64,000 nt of DNA from Streptococcus thermophilus (GCF_010120595.1 NZ_CP038020.1:1984001-2048000); one strand, 5' to 3'; counted from the stretch's first letter, positions 1 to 8,083 are shown. The notes: generated by a model from the sequence alone, not told the origin. Made by a program: numbers and translations.

Positions 1-1
1 A

Positions 2-751
2 GAAAAAGCTAAGGAAGATGATGAAACACAACTCAAGAAAGGTAGTAACCACAGCATTGAGGAGTCTGACTACGCCTATGATGTCACTGCCGTTAATAAC
101 ACTATCCGAGGGAAATCAGATGATGTTAAGGGTAAGGTAGTCTTTTTAACCTTTGATGATGGGATTGATCCCACTTTGACACCACAAGTCATGAATATTC
201 TGAAAGAGTATGGCGTTCACGCAACCTTCTTCCACATTGGCTATACCATCACACCTGAAAATGGGGACATCCTCAAACGCCAAATTACTGAAGGACATGC
301 CATTGCCAACCACAGTCTTAGCCATAATTTCAATCTGCTTTATCCAGGACGTGTTCCAAATCAAAGTCAAATTATTTCTGAGGTTGACCAAACTATGGCT
401 AATTTCAAGGCAATCTTAGGTAAGGACTTCAAAACAAGAATTTTCCGTTACCCTGGTAGTCATATGTCATGGCAAGGATTAGAGTCAACTGACCAAGCTC
501 TTGCCAATAAAGGTATCCAGTGGATTGACTGGAACATGCTCTGTGGAGATGCAGAACCACTCTCTGTTCGTCCAACCACATCTGAAAGCATGATGGCTTA
601 TATGGACGGTTCACAGAAATATTTCCCTGAAACTACTGTTAAAGTTGTACTAATGCACGATACAGCTGGTAAGGAGCTGACTGTTCAGACCCTTCCACAA
701 ATTATCGAATATTTCAAAAATCAAGGATATACCTTCGGTGTCCTAGAGTAA
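2..751 (+). CDS. Polysaccharide deacetylase (NodB fold), 5' end outside window
   Basis: The reading frame is open from the left edge, so only the last 249 residues are visible. It carries the NodB metal-binding motifs in order: TFDDG at 149-163, HSLSH near 313-327 and RYPGSH near 446-463. These fit a divalent-metal polysaccharide deacetylase of the PgdA type, which removes acetyl groups from peptidoglycan N-acetylglucosamine outside the cell and so reduces lysozyme sensitivity. The acidic, lysine-rich stretch before the domain looks like a linker; the signal or membrane anchor would lie upstream of the window. Xylan or chitin deacetylases share the fold, so the substrate is inferred. A terminator follows directly. 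Confidence 0.88.
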   Translation, partial: EKAKEDDETQLKKGSNHSIEESDYAYDVTAVNNTIRGKSDDVKGKVVFLTFDDGIDPTLTPQVMNILKEYGVHATFFHIGYTITPENGDILKRQITEGHAIANHSLSHNFNLLYPGRVPNQSQIISEVDQTMANFKAILGKDFKTRIFRYPGSHMSWQGLESTDQALANKGIQWIDWNMLCGDAEPLSVRPTTSESMMAYMDGSQKYFPETTVKVVLMHDTAGKELTVQTLPQIIEYFKNQGYTFGVLE

Positions 752-759
752 TCACTCGC

Positions 760-786
760 AACAGTTCCTTTGGGAGCTGTTTTTTG
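760..786 (+). terminator. Rho-independent terminator after the deacetylase
   Basis: A 9-bp stem (760-768 with 773-781, one G:U pair) and a TTTG loop are followed by a T run. It begins nine bases after the stop codon. The promoter elements of the next gene overlap its end. Confidence 0.85.
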
Positions 787-793
787 CTACAAT
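785..793 (+). promoter_or_regulatory. Extended -10 promoter, probably giving a leaderless transcript
   Basis: TGCTACAAT is an extended -10 element (TGn plus TACAAT) whose last base lies eight bases before the ATG at 801. The expected transcription start therefore falls on or next to the start codon. There is no Shine-Dalgarno sequence in AAAAGTT before the ATG, and the -35 region lies in the preceding terminator and is poor. Confidence 0.6.
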
Positions 794-800
794 AAAAGTT

Positions 801-1565
801 ATGACAAATCCAATTTTAAAAAACGGAGAACGCATTGACCAACTCTTCTCCACAGATGTAAAAATCATTCAAAACAAGGAAGTCTTCAGCTATTCTATCG
901 ATAGTGTCCTTCTCTCGCGATTCCCAAAAATTCCAAAGAAGGGGTTAATCGTCGACCTCTGTTCCGGAAATGGTGCCGTTGGCCTCTTTGCCAGCACACG
1001 CACTGAGGCACCGATTACCTTGGTTGAGTTGCAAGAACGCCTGGCTGATATGGCCAAGCGTTCCGTAACTCTTAATCAATTAGAAGATCAGGTGACTGTT
1101 GTCAATGACGACCTAAAAAATTTGCTTGACCATGCCCCACGATCTCAGGTGGACCTTATCCTCTGTAACCCTCCCTACTTTAAGGCGACAGAAACGTCTA
1201 AGAAAAATCTGTCAGAGCATTACCTCTTGGCCCGCCACGAAATCACGACGAATTTAGAAGAAATTTGCCAGGTCGCTCGTCATGCCCTAAAATCTAATGG
1301 ACGTATTGCCATGGTGCATCGCCCTGACCGCTTTTTGGATATCATCGACACCATGCGCCAGTACAATCTAGCACCTAAACGCATCCAGTTTATCTATCCT
1401 AAGATGGGACGTGAGGCAAATATGCTCCTGATTGAAGCCATTAAAGACGGCTCGACAGATGGCTTGAAAATTCTTCCACCTCTCTTCGTTCACAAGGAAA
1501 ATGGTGACTATACCGATGAAATCTTTGAGATTTACTTTGGAAAAAAGACTGAGGGTGAGTCCTAA
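801..1565 (+). CDS. tRNA1(Val) (adenine-37-N6)-methyltransferase family protein (YabB/TrmN6-like)
   Basis: The 254-residue protein has a class I SAM-binding motif, DLCSGNGAVG at about residues 52-61, and the amino-methyltransferase signature NPPY at 123-126. Together with its length this places it in the TrmN6/YfiC (YabB in Bacillus) family, which N6-methylates A37 of tRNA-Val. The next gene encodes a GIY-YIG protein; the same pair (yabB-yazA) is found together in Bacillus. Only three bases separate the stop from the next ATG, so the two are co-transcribed. The ATG has no Shine-Dalgarno sequence and sits next to the promoter. The exact tRNA target is inferred from the family. Confidence 0.85.
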   Translation: MTNPILKNGERIDQLFSTDVKIIQNKEVFSYSIDSVLLSRFPKIPKKGLIVDLCSGNGAVGLFASTRTEAPITLVELQERLADMAKRSVTLNQLEDQVTVVNDDLKNLLDHAPRSQVDLILCNPPYFKATETSKKNLSEHYLLARHEITTNLEEICQVARHALKSNGRIAMVHRPDRFLDIIDTMRQYNLAPKRIQFIYPKMGREANMLLIEAIKDGSTDGLKILPPLFVHKENGDYTDEIFEIYFGKKTEGES

Positions 1566-1568
1566 TCG

Positions 1569-1838
1569 ATGACAGAAAAGGATAGCAAGGCCTACATGTA
1601 TGTGGTTGAGTGTGCCGATGGCACCCTCTATACAGGCTATACTACAGACGTCGAACGCCGCCTCAAAACCCACAACGCAGGCAAAGGCGCCAAGTATACC
1701 AGAGCTCGCCTACCAGTTAAACTCCTCTACTCAGAAGCTTTCGCCAGCAAACCAGAGGCCATGAGCGCCGAAGCACTCTTTAAGAAAAAAAGCCGAGAGA
1801 AAAAATTGGCCTATATCAAAGAACACACGGAAAAATAA
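1569..1838 (+). CDS. GIY-YIG domain protein, YazA/UPF0213 family
   Basis: The protein has 89 residues, made almost wholly of one GIY-YIG domain: the [16 protein letters not shown] stretch near residues 11-26 carries the variant YVV...YTG tyrosines and is followed by an Arg (ERRLKTHN). Small stand-alone members of this family are common in Firmicutes and their substrate is not established, so nuclease activity is a family inference only. It is co-transcribed with the upstream methyltransferase, and its stop codon lies inside the loop of the terminator that ends the unit. Confidence 0.8.
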   Translation: MTEKDSKAYMYVVECADGTLYTGYTTDVERRLKTHNAGKGAKYTRARLPVKLLYSEAFASKPEAMSAEALFKKKSREKKLAYIKEHTEK

Positions 1839-1851
1839 CCGTGTGTTTTTT
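1822..1851 (+). terminator. Terminator overlapping the GIY-YIG stop codon
   Basis: The stem ACACACGG at 1823-1830 pairs with CCGTGTGT at 1839-1846 around an A-rich loop that contains the TAA stop, followed by five Ts. Confidence 0.9.
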
Positions 1852-2102
1852 GGTCTTGAATTATCAAATTAAGTGCATACTTTCCTCTTATAAGACTTCA
1901 TAAGATGTTTTTCCAGTTATGACATTTTCGCACCTTATTATTAAGTTTGTTCTCTCACAGCTGAATGATCTGATTATCAACCAATGTTAGATCACTTCCA
2001 TTTGGAATATTGCTCTCATAGTAGTACAACTCACGCGCGTGAGTAATTCTACATGATCTAAAAAGCTTTAAAATCAGTAGTATTACTCCAAATTTAGTAA
2101 AT

Positions 2103-2130
2103 AAAAAAGACACCCTGAAAGGTGTCCTGA
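2103..2130 (-). terminator. Second minus-strand terminator downstream of cshA
   Basis: On the minus strand GGACACC pairs with GGTGTCT around a short loop and is followed by a TTTTTT run. It lies about 260 bp past the cshA terminator, so it either backs that terminator up or ends a short unrecognised transcript between 2130 and 2360. Confidence 0.6.
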
Positions 2131-2214
2131 ATTATATCCGCAGTAAATGCCATAATATAGATAAACTCATCTTTAGGTATAAATAATCTTACAAAATGCT
2201 TCTAAGCTATCTTA

Positions 2215-2290
2215 TTCTCTAATTAAACCTACTTTGATAAATTAAATTAAACAACCACTGAAGATTGATTAATAGTTTTGGTTGAGCATC
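2215..2290. repeat. Dispersed repeat, copy 1 (related to 31618-31695)
   Basis: This stretch and 31618-31695 share TCTCTAATTAAACCTACTT, then ATTAAACAACCA and TGAAGATTGAT, with matching spacing. In the second copy the first block continues into a CTACTTCGGTAAAGTAG hairpin that has decayed here. It is probably a small dispersed element or the end of a lost mobile element. Confidence 0.55.
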
Positions 2291-2361
2291 AATCACTGGT
2301 TGGTTATAGAAAAACTTATGAGTTTTTATTATGTACTTATATTGTATATTCAAGGTATAGG

Positions 2362-2388
2362 AAAACGCTCTATTTTTTAGAGCATTTT
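2362..2388 (-). terminator. Terminator of cshA
   Basis: On the minus strand TAGAGC pairs with GCTCTA and the flanking A and T tracts (2362-2365, 2385-2388) extend the stem. It begins six bases past the cshA stop. Confidence 0.8.
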
Positions 2389-2393
2389 AATTC

Positions 2394-3977
2394 TTACTTA
2401 TCACCCTTGTTACGGATAACAAAGCCATTTTTCTTTTCGCTTGAAGCACGGTGTGGGCGTTTGTTGCCACGATTTTCGAAGTCACGACTGTTATTCTTAG
2501 ACTTGCGTTTGAAGTCTCGACGGCCACCGTCTCGATCATCACGGTTACGGTCGCCACGGTATCCACCACGACGGTTGTTATCGCGACCACGGCCACGGCC
2601 ACCTTTGCCACCTTTACCACCAAAGCCACCACCTGATGGTTTAAATGGCAATGGTTTTTCACGCGCAATTTCCACTTCTGGCATTGTCTCTGGATCTTGA
2701 ACGGTCAAGCTCAAGATATAAAGCGCCAATTCTTCAGGTGTGAATTCTTGAGCCAATTTAACAGCATCGTCCTTAAACTTGTCAAAGTTAGCACGGATAG
2801 CTTCATCCGCAAAGTCACGTTCAATTTTCTTAAGGGCAACTTTCTTCTTAGATTGGAAGGCTTCTTGAGCTGTTGGTGACTTAAGGCCTTTCATGCCTTT
2901 CTTAGTCAAATTTTCGATGATGCCCAAGTAACCCATTTCGTTTGGAGAAACGAACGTAATCGATTGACCTGATTGGCCTGCACGGCCTGTACGTCCAATA
3001 CGGTGAACGTAGCTTTCTGGGTCTTGTGGAATATCGTAGTTGTAGACGTGAGTAACACCTGAAATGTCAAGACCACGCGCCGCAACGTCTGTTGCAACCA
3101 AGATATCGATTTGGCCGTTCTTGAAGTCACGGATAATACGAAGACGTTTGTTTTGGTCAAGGTCTCCGTGGATACCTTCTGCACGGGAACCACGAAGTTT
3201 CAAACCACGTGTCAACTCGTCCACACGACGTTTGGTACGTCCAAAGACGATTGACAATTCAGGTTGGTCAACATCCATAAGACGAGTCATAGTATCAAAC
3301 TTCTCTTGTTCCTTCACTCGGATAAAGTATTGATCAACGTTAACATTGGTCAATTCCTTAGCCTTGATTTTCACATGCTCAGGATCTTTCATGAACTGAA
3401 CACCAATACGTTTGATGGCATCAGGCATAGTTGCTGAGAAGAGAAGGGTTTGACGTTTCTCTGGTACTCGACTGATAATTGCTTCAATGTCTTCTAGGAA
3501 GCCCATGTTAAGCATTTCATCAGCTTCATCCAAAATCAAAGTCTCGATATTGTTAAGTTTAAGGGCTTTACGTTTGATAAGGTCTAGGAGACGACCTGGT
3601 GTCCCTACTACAATGTGGGCACCTGAACGGAGGGCCTTGATTTGTTTCTCGATGCTAGAACCACCGTATACTGAGCGAACCTTAACGCCCTTATCACGGC
3701 CAAAACGGAAAAGCTCTTCTTGAGATTGCACTGCCAACTCACGTGTTGGGGCAATAACAAGGGCTTGAATTGTATTTTCTTCTGTACGAATTTTATCTAG
3801 GGTAGGCAAACCAAAGGCAGCTGTTTTACCAGTACCAGTTTGTGCCTGACCGATGACATCCTTACCTTCAAGAGCAAGTGGAATTGTCAACTCTTGGATA
3901 GGTGATGGTTGTTCAAAACCGGCAGCTACAACAGCTGATTGGATGTCTTCTGATAGGTTTAAATCTGTAAATTTCAA
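2394..3977 (-). CDS. cshA: DEAD-box ATP-dependent RNA helicase CshA
   Basis: The 527-residue protein has all helicase motifs: a Q motif at about 21-32, Walker A AQTGTGKT at 45-52, PTRELA near 78, TPGRL near 126, DEAD at 150-153, SAT at 181-183 and HRIGRTGRAG at 325-334. A basic glycine/arginine tail from about residue 449 is the usual RNA-binding extension. CshA unwinds RNA in the degradosome and in ribosome assembly, and it helps growth in the cold. The apparent start is TTG, giving the family's usual MKFT opening, behind a weak A/G-rich ribosome binding site. The gene is monocistronic, with its own terminator and a leader of over 100 nt holding two hairpins, which may matter for temperature response. 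Confidence 0.95.
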   Translation of the reverse strand: MKFTDLNLSEDIQSAVVAAGFEQPSPIQELTIPLALEGKDVIGQAQTGTGKTAAFGLPTLDKIRTEENTIQALVIAPTRELAVQSQEELFRFGRDKGVKVRSVYGGSSIEKQIKALRSGAHIVVGTPGRLLDLIKRKALKLNNIETLILDEADEMLNMGFLEDIEAIISRVPEKRQTLLFSATMPDAIKRIGVQFMKDPEHVKIKAKELTNVNVDQYFIRVKEQEKFDTMTRLMDVDQPELSIVFGRTKRRVDELTRGLKLRGSRAEGIHGDLDQNKRLRIIRDFKNGQIDILVATDVAARGLDISGVTHVYNYDIPQDPESYVHRIGRTGRAGQSGQSITFVSPNEMGYLGIIENLTKKGMKGLKSPTAQEAFQSKKKVALKKIERDFADEAIRANFDKFKDDAVKLAQEFTPEELALYILSLTVQDPETMPEVEIAREKPLPFKPSGGGFGGKGGKGGRGRGRDNNRRGGYRGDRNRDDRDGGRRDFKRKSKNNSRDFENRGNKRPHRASSEKKNGFVIRNKGDK

Positions 3978-4095
3978 AGTATTCTTCTTTCTATTGAAGG
4001 TAGTGCGAAGCTACCTTATGAGACTTGGATGAGCAGATAAAGCATCAGCATCTGCTTGTATTTTATAGTCGTTAATTTAACAACTTATCTATTTT
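3978..4095 (-). promoter_or_regulatory. Structured 5' leader of cshA
   Basis: Two perfect 7-bp hairpins lie directly upstream of the start: AAGGTAG at 3997-4003 with CTACCTT at 4011-4017, and AGCAGAT at 4032-4038 with ATCTGCT at 4050-4056. Neither is followed by a T run, so they are not terminators. Long structured leaders are common for cold-induced helicase genes. A TATAAAAT box in the 4060s is a possible -10. Confidence 0.45.
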
Positions 4096-4133
4096 ATCAT
4101 ATTTAAGGATAAAAAGACAGAAAATAATGTTTT

Positions 4134-4163
4134 AAAACCGCCTCCAATTTGAGAAGACGGTTT
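4134..4163 (-). terminator. Terminator of the corA unit
   Basis: On the minus strand AAACCGTCTTCTC pairs with GGAGGCGGTTTT (some G:U pairs), about ten bases after the corA stop. Confidence 0.75.
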
Positions 4164-4173
4164 CACTCACTGA

Positions 4174-5082
4174 TTATTTTTTATGAACCAACCAACGCAG
4201 ATAGCGGGCCAAGACCAAACAAAGAATGATACTACCAAAAACGATGAAAATCCAGGCTGGACTGACAGTCATAAAAGGTATAGGAACATTCATCCCAAAG
4301 AAACCGGTAATGACGGAAAGAACTCCCAAGAGTACCTCGATAATAGTCAAATTACTCAAGTTATTATTCAGATTGTTGTTTAGGATATTATTATAAGAAC
4401 CTGATAGTTGTTGTAAGACCTTTGAAATAAGATCCGTCATGGCAACCAACTGCCTGGCTTCAATCATAGCATCATCAAACTGCTCTTTTTCGACCTCATT
4501 GAAACGACGATAAATGGCATGCCCATTAATGTATTCCAAAAGGAGACGGTTTTGTGTAGCTGCGGTCACCAAATAGACCATGCCTGTTTCCAAATCTGAA
4601 AGATCATAAAGATTCTTACTTGTCGTGGTCTGCCTTAGGCGTCGACTAACTTCATCTTTTTGCTCATCCAAGCGTTCAATAACGGGATAATAAGCATTTG
4701 AAATCATCTCAAGTCCTGCAAAAAGCAACGTGTAGATAGACAAATCCTCATGGTTATCCACATAGTCTTGCATCTTTCTTATCACATAAGCGTTATCCTC
4801 GTTACTAATGGTCACCAAACGCGTATCTTGTACAATAAAAGTCAGAGGGATAGTCTCATAGTATTCCTTGTCCTTTTCAAGCGCCAGAACATTATAGATA
4901 AAGGTAATTGTCCCATTCTCACGGTTGTAATCCATGTGGGCTCGTTCATTTTTATCCAAGGCATACTCTACGGTTTCTTGGTCAATATCGTACTTAGTAT
5001 AAAGGTAGGATTGCTCAGATACAATGTCTGAGTCAATATTAATCCAGTGACGCTTGTAACCAAGTTCCTTTTCAATAAACAT
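4174..5082 (-). CDS. corA: CorA-family divalent cation transporter
   Basis: The 302-residue protein has a soluble N-terminal domain and two C-terminal membrane helices. The first is followed by the family signature GMN (FFGMNVPIP), which forms the mouth of the pentameric Mg2+ pore. A short basic tail ends the protein, as in CorA proteins. A TTG two codons upstream also opens the frame, but the ATG at 5082 has AGAGGAG seven bases before it and is preferred. The preceding PH-domain gene ends only 13 bp upstream, so the two are probably co-transcribed. Mg2+ is the usual substrate; Co2+ or Zn2+ cannot be excluded. Confidence 0.9.
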   Translation of the reverse strand: MFIEKELGYKRHWINIDSDIVSEQSYLYTKYDIDQETVEYALDKNERAHMDYNRENGTITFIYNVLALEKDKEYYETIPLTFIVQDTRLVTISNEDNAYVIRKMQDYVDNHEDLSIYTLLFAGLEMISNAYYPVIERLDEQKDEVSRRLRQTTTSKNLYDLSDLETGMVYLVTAATQNRLLLEYINGHAIYRRFNEVEKEQFDDAMIEARQLVAMTDLISKVLQQLSGSYNNILNNNLNNNLSNLTIIEVLLGVLSVITGFFGMNVPIPFMTVSPAWIFIVFGSIILCLVLARYLRWLVHKK

Positions 5083-5095
5083 AGTCAACTCCTCT

Positions 5096-5476
5096 TCACT
5101 CTAGCACTGCTGTTGCTAAAGCTTGCTGAATTTCAAAGACATTATTATCGCTCTTAAATTGAAGCACTTCTGCAGGCTCAAGTGCTGATGAAATCCAAAT
5201 CTTAAGTTCAGCATCTAGGTCAAAGTTCCCCGAGCTTTCTACAGTGAAACGAGAGATTGAGTGATAAGGGATAGATTTATAGGAAGTCTTCTTTCCTGTA
5301 ACACCTTGCTTATCTACTAAAATCAAGCGTTTCTCTGTAAAGACAATCAAGTCACGAACAAGGACATAGGCTAAGTCCACCTGTTCACCTGGAATCAAGA
5401 TATTCTCCAATTGACGCTCAACCTTGTCATTATCTTTCTTAGACGCATTGCCAAGCAATCCTGAAAAAATTCCCAT
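5096..5476 (-). CDS. Bacterial PH-domain protein
   Basis: The protein has 126 residues with no signal or membrane segment. The sequence LIVFTEKRLILVDKQGV near residues 43-59 and the alternating strands after it match the bacterial pleckstrin-homology family (PF08000). Members are small cytosolic proteins of unknown role. The ATG has AAAAAAAGGAGC before it. It is the first gene of the unit with corA. Confidence 0.8.
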   Translation of the reverse strand: MGIFSGLLGNASKKDNDKVERQLENILIPGEQVDLAYVLVRDLIVFTEKRLILVDKQGVTGKKTSYKSIPYHSISRFTVESSGNFDLDAELKIWISSALEPAEVLQFKSDNNVFEIQQALATAVLE

Positions 5477-5548
5477 AGTTGTTGCTCCTTTTTTTACTTT
5501 AAAGATAGTTCTTGCTTTAACTATACCACATTTTAAGATTTAATACAC

Positions 5549-5577
5549 TTGCAGAAATTGGTTTCTGGTAGTACAAT
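5549..5577 (+). promoter_or_regulatory. Promoter of thiT
   Basis: TTGCAG at 5549-5554 and TACAAT at 5572-5577 are separated by exactly 17 bp. The predicted start, near 5584, is at the 5' edge of the TPP aptamer. Confidence 0.85.
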
Positions 5578-5583
5578 AAAAGA

Positions 5584-5692
5584 GTCACAAGAGGAGCAAT
5601 TGCTGAGAATGGCTAGCTTGAATCTTTTCTTCAAGACTCGCCTAAACTCTTACCACCTGATCAGGTTAGAACCTGCGTAGGGATGTGTCTCA
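5584..5692 (+). promoter_or_regulatory. TPP (thi box) riboswitch upstream of thiT
   Basis: The conserved aptamer blocks are all present in order: GAGGAGC, TGCTGAGAATGG, then CCTGATCAGGTTAGAACC and TGCGTAGGGA. Between aptamer and gene, CCAATC and GATTGG form a hairpin that ends directly before the TAGGAGG ribosome binding site at 5765-5771. No T run follows it, so control is more likely by translation initiation than by termination. Expression of the thiamine transporter should fall when thiamine pyrophosphate is abundant. Confidence 0.93.
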
Positions 5693-5777
5693 AAATAGAT
5701 TGAAATAGACTTCTATGATGTCGTTTTGATGTGGCAAAAAAATAGCCAATCAAGACGATTGGTATAGGAGGTTTTTT

Positions 5778-6353
5778 ATGTCGAAAACAAGTATTCGACC
5801 AATGATTGATATCGCCCTTTTGGCGACCATTGCTTATATCCTGGACCTAGTTACCCAGCCAATATCCCTAGGCCCTTGGATTTCCCTTTCCTTTAAAATG
5901 GTGCCTATCTTTCTCCTCAGTTTTCGCTGGGGGCTTAAAGCCGGTGCTATGGGAGGCCTTATCTGGGGGCTTCTCCAAGTGGCGACGGGACAAGCAGCCG
6001 GTGGTTGGCTAACATTAACACAAGGTTTTCTGGAGTATTTTGTCGCCTTTAGCCTTATTGGGATTAGTGGTGTGGTCAAGCCAGCCCTAGATAAAGCCAT
6101 TAAACAAGGCTATAAAGTTAAATCTCTGATGTATATCACTGGGGGGATTCTGCTTGGTAGCTCTGCTCGTTACCTCATCCACTTTATAGCTGGTGTCATC
6201 TTTTGGGGAAGCTATGCTCCTAAAGGGCAAAGCCCTTATCTTTATTCATTCATTGTCAATAGCTCATCTTTCCTAGGAGAAACATTGGCAAGCCTTATTG
6301 TTTTCTTCGCCCTGCAACGATTCCTAGGCAGATTACTCAATACGGAAAAATAA
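5778..6353 (+). CDS. thiT: Thiamine-binding S component ThiT of an ECF transporter
   Basis: The protein has 191 residues with about six hydrophobic segments and the layout of the ThiT family: a conserved SLGPWIS...KMVPIFLLSFRWGLKAGA region in the first third, and SYAPKGQSPYLYSFIVN in the second half. It captures thiamine at the membrane and works with the shared ECF module (EcfA, EcfA', EcfT), which is not in this window. The upstream TPP riboswitch independently supports the substrate. The ATG follows TAGGAGG by six bases. Its terminator has been split by an insertion sequence. Confidence 0.95.
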   Translation: MSKTSIRPMIDIALLATIAYILDLVTQPISLGPWISLSFKMVPIFLLSFRWGLKAGAMGGLIWGLLQVATGQAAGGWLTLTQGFLEYFVAFSLIGISGVVKPALDKAIKQGYKVKSLMYITGGILLGSSARYLIHFIAGVIFWGSYAPKGQSPYLYSFIVNSSSFLGETLASLIVFFALQRFLGRLLNTEK

Positions 6354-6411
6354 AAGAAACCATAGGACAGTCTTAATTGGCTCTTTGTCAACTGTAGTGG
6401 GTGACGAAAAG

Positions 6412-7668
6412 CTAACATCTAGAGAGGACCGGATAGGTCCTTTTTTTATGTATGTTCAGTGTGATGAAGACACGCTTCTTAAAGTTGATAAAGTTTCTAA
6501 AACCGAAGCCCAAACGTTTGATGTCTTTGATCAACTTATTAGTCGCTTCAAGTTTCGCATTTGAATAGTCCATTTCTAGTGCGTTTTTGATGTATTGCTT
6601 GTGTCTAAGAAAAGTCCTAAAGACAGTTTGAAAATAATGATTGACCTTGCTCCTATTTTCCTCTATCAGTTCAAAGAACTCATCTACTCTCTTCTCCTGA
6701 AAGTGAAAAAGCAAAAGCTGATAAAGTGTATAGTAGTCAGTAAGCTCTTTTGAAAAGACTAGTGTCTTCGCAACGACTTCATGTGGTACTAAAGTTTGAC
6801 GGAAAGTCTTTAAATAGAAAGAGTTGAGAGATAACTTACATCTGTCTTTTTGGAAGAGTCGCCAGTGATTTTTCAGGGCTCGATAGGGTAGTGACTTCTT
6901 ATCGAACTGGTTCATAATTGCAATTCTTGTCTTTAAAAAGGCACGTCCAAGGTGCTGGATGATGTGGAAACGATCAAGAACGATTTTTGCGTTTGGAAAG
7001 AGCTTACGAGCCAGTGGAATATAAGCTCCAGACATATCCATCGTGATAAACTGTACCTGTTGTCGGACTTTCAGTGGATACTTCAAAAAGTAGTTTCGTA
7101 TAGTAGTTTGGCGGCGATTATCAAGGATGGTTATGAGTTCGTTTGTCTCATAATTCTGCGCTACAAAAGCCAATTCCCCTTTCTTGAACCCAAACTCATC
7201 CCAGGACATAACAGCAGGGAGTTTGTCATAATGTTCCTTGAAAGTAAACTGATCAAGCTTACGATAGACAGTGGACGTCGACACGCGAAGTCTTCTTGCA
7301 ATATCAGTTAGTGACACTTTCTCAGTTAGGAGTTGTGTAACTTTTTGTCGGACTAGATTGGAGATTTGGCAGTTTTTCTCAACGATAGATGTCTCAGCTA
7401 CCGTGACACTTCTACAACTTTTACACTGGAAACGACGTTTTTTCAGACGTAGTAGAGTTGGTGTTCCCGCTTGCTCGAGAAGAGGGATTTTAGAAGGCTT
7501 TTGAAAGTCGTACTTGATCATCTTTCCATGGCAATGAGGACATGATGGTGCAGGGTAATCAAGTTTTGCTTGAATCTCGATATGAGTGTCAGTTTCAAAA
7601 ACAAGTGAAATGTTGATATTTTGGTCTTTGATTCCGATTAATTCTGTGTTATTCTTAATAAGTCTCAT
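6412..7668 (-). CDS. ISL3-family transposase
   Basis: The 418-residue protein begins with a zinc-binding region (CPHCHGKM near residues 43-50 and CKSC near 82), then a helix-turn-helix (LTDIARRLRVSTSTVYRKL) and a DDE transposase domain with a conserved DMSGAY segment and LDRFHIIQH. This is the standard ISL3 layout and length. The ATG follows AGGAAG. No frameshift or stop is seen, so the element is probably active. Confidence 0.95.
   Translation of the reverse strand: MRLIKNNTELIGIKDQNINISLVFETDTHIEIQAKLDYPAPSCPHCHGKMIKYDFQKPSKIPLLEQAGTPTLLRLKKRRFQCKSCRSVTVAETSIVEKNCQISNLVRQKVTQLLTEKVSLTDIARRLRVSTSTVYRKLDQFTFKEHYDKLPAVMSWDEFGFKKGELAFVAQNYETNELITILDNRRQTTIRNYFLKYPLKVRQQVQFITMDMSGAYIPLARKLFPNAKIVLDRFHIIQHLGRAFLKTRIAIMNQFDKKSLPYRALKNHWRLFQKDRCKLSLNSFYLKTFRQTLVPHEVVAKTLVFSKELTDYYTLYQLLLFHFQEKRVDEFFELIEENRSKVNHYFQTVFRTFLRHKQYIKNALEMDYSNAKLEATNKLIKDIKRLGFGFRNFINFKKRVFITLNIHKKRTYPVLSRC
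6425..6447 (+). terminator. Terminator just inside the IS, facing incoming thiT transcripts
   Basis: AGGACC at 6425-6430 and GGTCCT at 6436-6441 form a perfect stem followed by seven Ts on the plus strand. It lies just past the transposase stop and would stop readthrough from thiT before it produces antisense RNA to the transposase. Confidence 0.8.
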
Positions 7669-7839
7669 AAGTTCTTCCTAATGATGGTTTGGTTGCTTTT
7701 CATTATAGTTCTTATGGGACTTTTTGTGTACACTCAAAAAGCTCTATAATCCCTACAGTAGTTTTACCCACTACAGAAATTATAGAGCCTCTTAATTGGT
7801 AGTCCTATGGTTTTTCTTGTTTTTATGGAATATTACGAC

Positions 7840-8075
7840 ACGACGTCAGACGAACCGATATGATTCGTCTGACGTCGTTAGTGAGACGGCTAGCTAGACA
7901 CAAGATAGTGACTCGCGTCAAAAGATGAACGATTTGCAAAAACTAAATAGTCATCGTGTTACGACATGAGAAAACGGAAACGATGTTTTTTCCGTTTTCG
8001 AGTTAGTAAGGGACTTAGCCACGGTCCCATAGGACGTGGTGTAGATTGCTTAGGCTATGAAATAGCCAAGCAATC
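7840..8075. other. Highly structured intergenic region between thiT and prfC
   Basis: No ORF is present. Four strong hairpins are packed into about 240 bp: a perfect 15-bp stem (7840-7854 with 7864-7878), a perfect 11-bp stem (7970-7980 with 7989-7999), a CCACG(G)TCC/GGACGTGG stem near 8018-8039, and a 13-bp stem with one bulged base (8044-8057 with 8063-8075). None has a good T run. It could be a structured RNA or a cluster of palindromic elements between converging genes. Confidence 0.55.
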
Positions 8076-8083
8076 TTAGTACA

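Larger units (their letters stand above)
1852..2361. other. Intergenic region without a convincing gene
   Basis: I see no ORF with a start, a ribosome binding site and credible composition here. It holds one minus-strand terminator-like hairpin (2103-2130) and a dispersed repeat (2215-2290), which are listed separately. The rest is A+T-rich DNA between two convergent transcription units. Confidence 0.6.
6379..7789 (-). mobile_element. ISL3-family insertion sequence (IS1193-like), intact, 1411 bp
   Basis: Imperfect inverted repeats mark the ends: GGCTCT...CTGTAGTGGGT from 6379, and the complement of the same pattern ending at 7789. A perfect 8-bp target duplication, TCTTAATT, flanks the element at 6371-6378 and 7790-7797, as expected for ISL3. 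One full-length transposase gene lies on the minus strand. Perfect target copies and an intact ORF suggest a recent insertion. The IS1193 name is from memory of S. thermophilus elements. Confidence 0.93.
6355..7815 (+). terminator. thiT terminator, split by an insertion sequence
   Basis: AAACCATAGGAC at 6357-6368 and GTCCTATGGTTT at 7802-7813, followed by more Ts, are perfect complements. They would form a 12-bp terminator stem with a 14-nt loop if the IS and one target copy were removed. The element sits in the loop sequence, so the stem arms are now about 1.4 kb apart. Confidence 0.85.

Noticed and set aside
2278..2700. Arg/Pro-rich plus-strand ORF opposite the cshA 3' end
   Set aside because: It is the antisense of the glycine/arginine tail of CshA; the composition is a shadow of that repeat.
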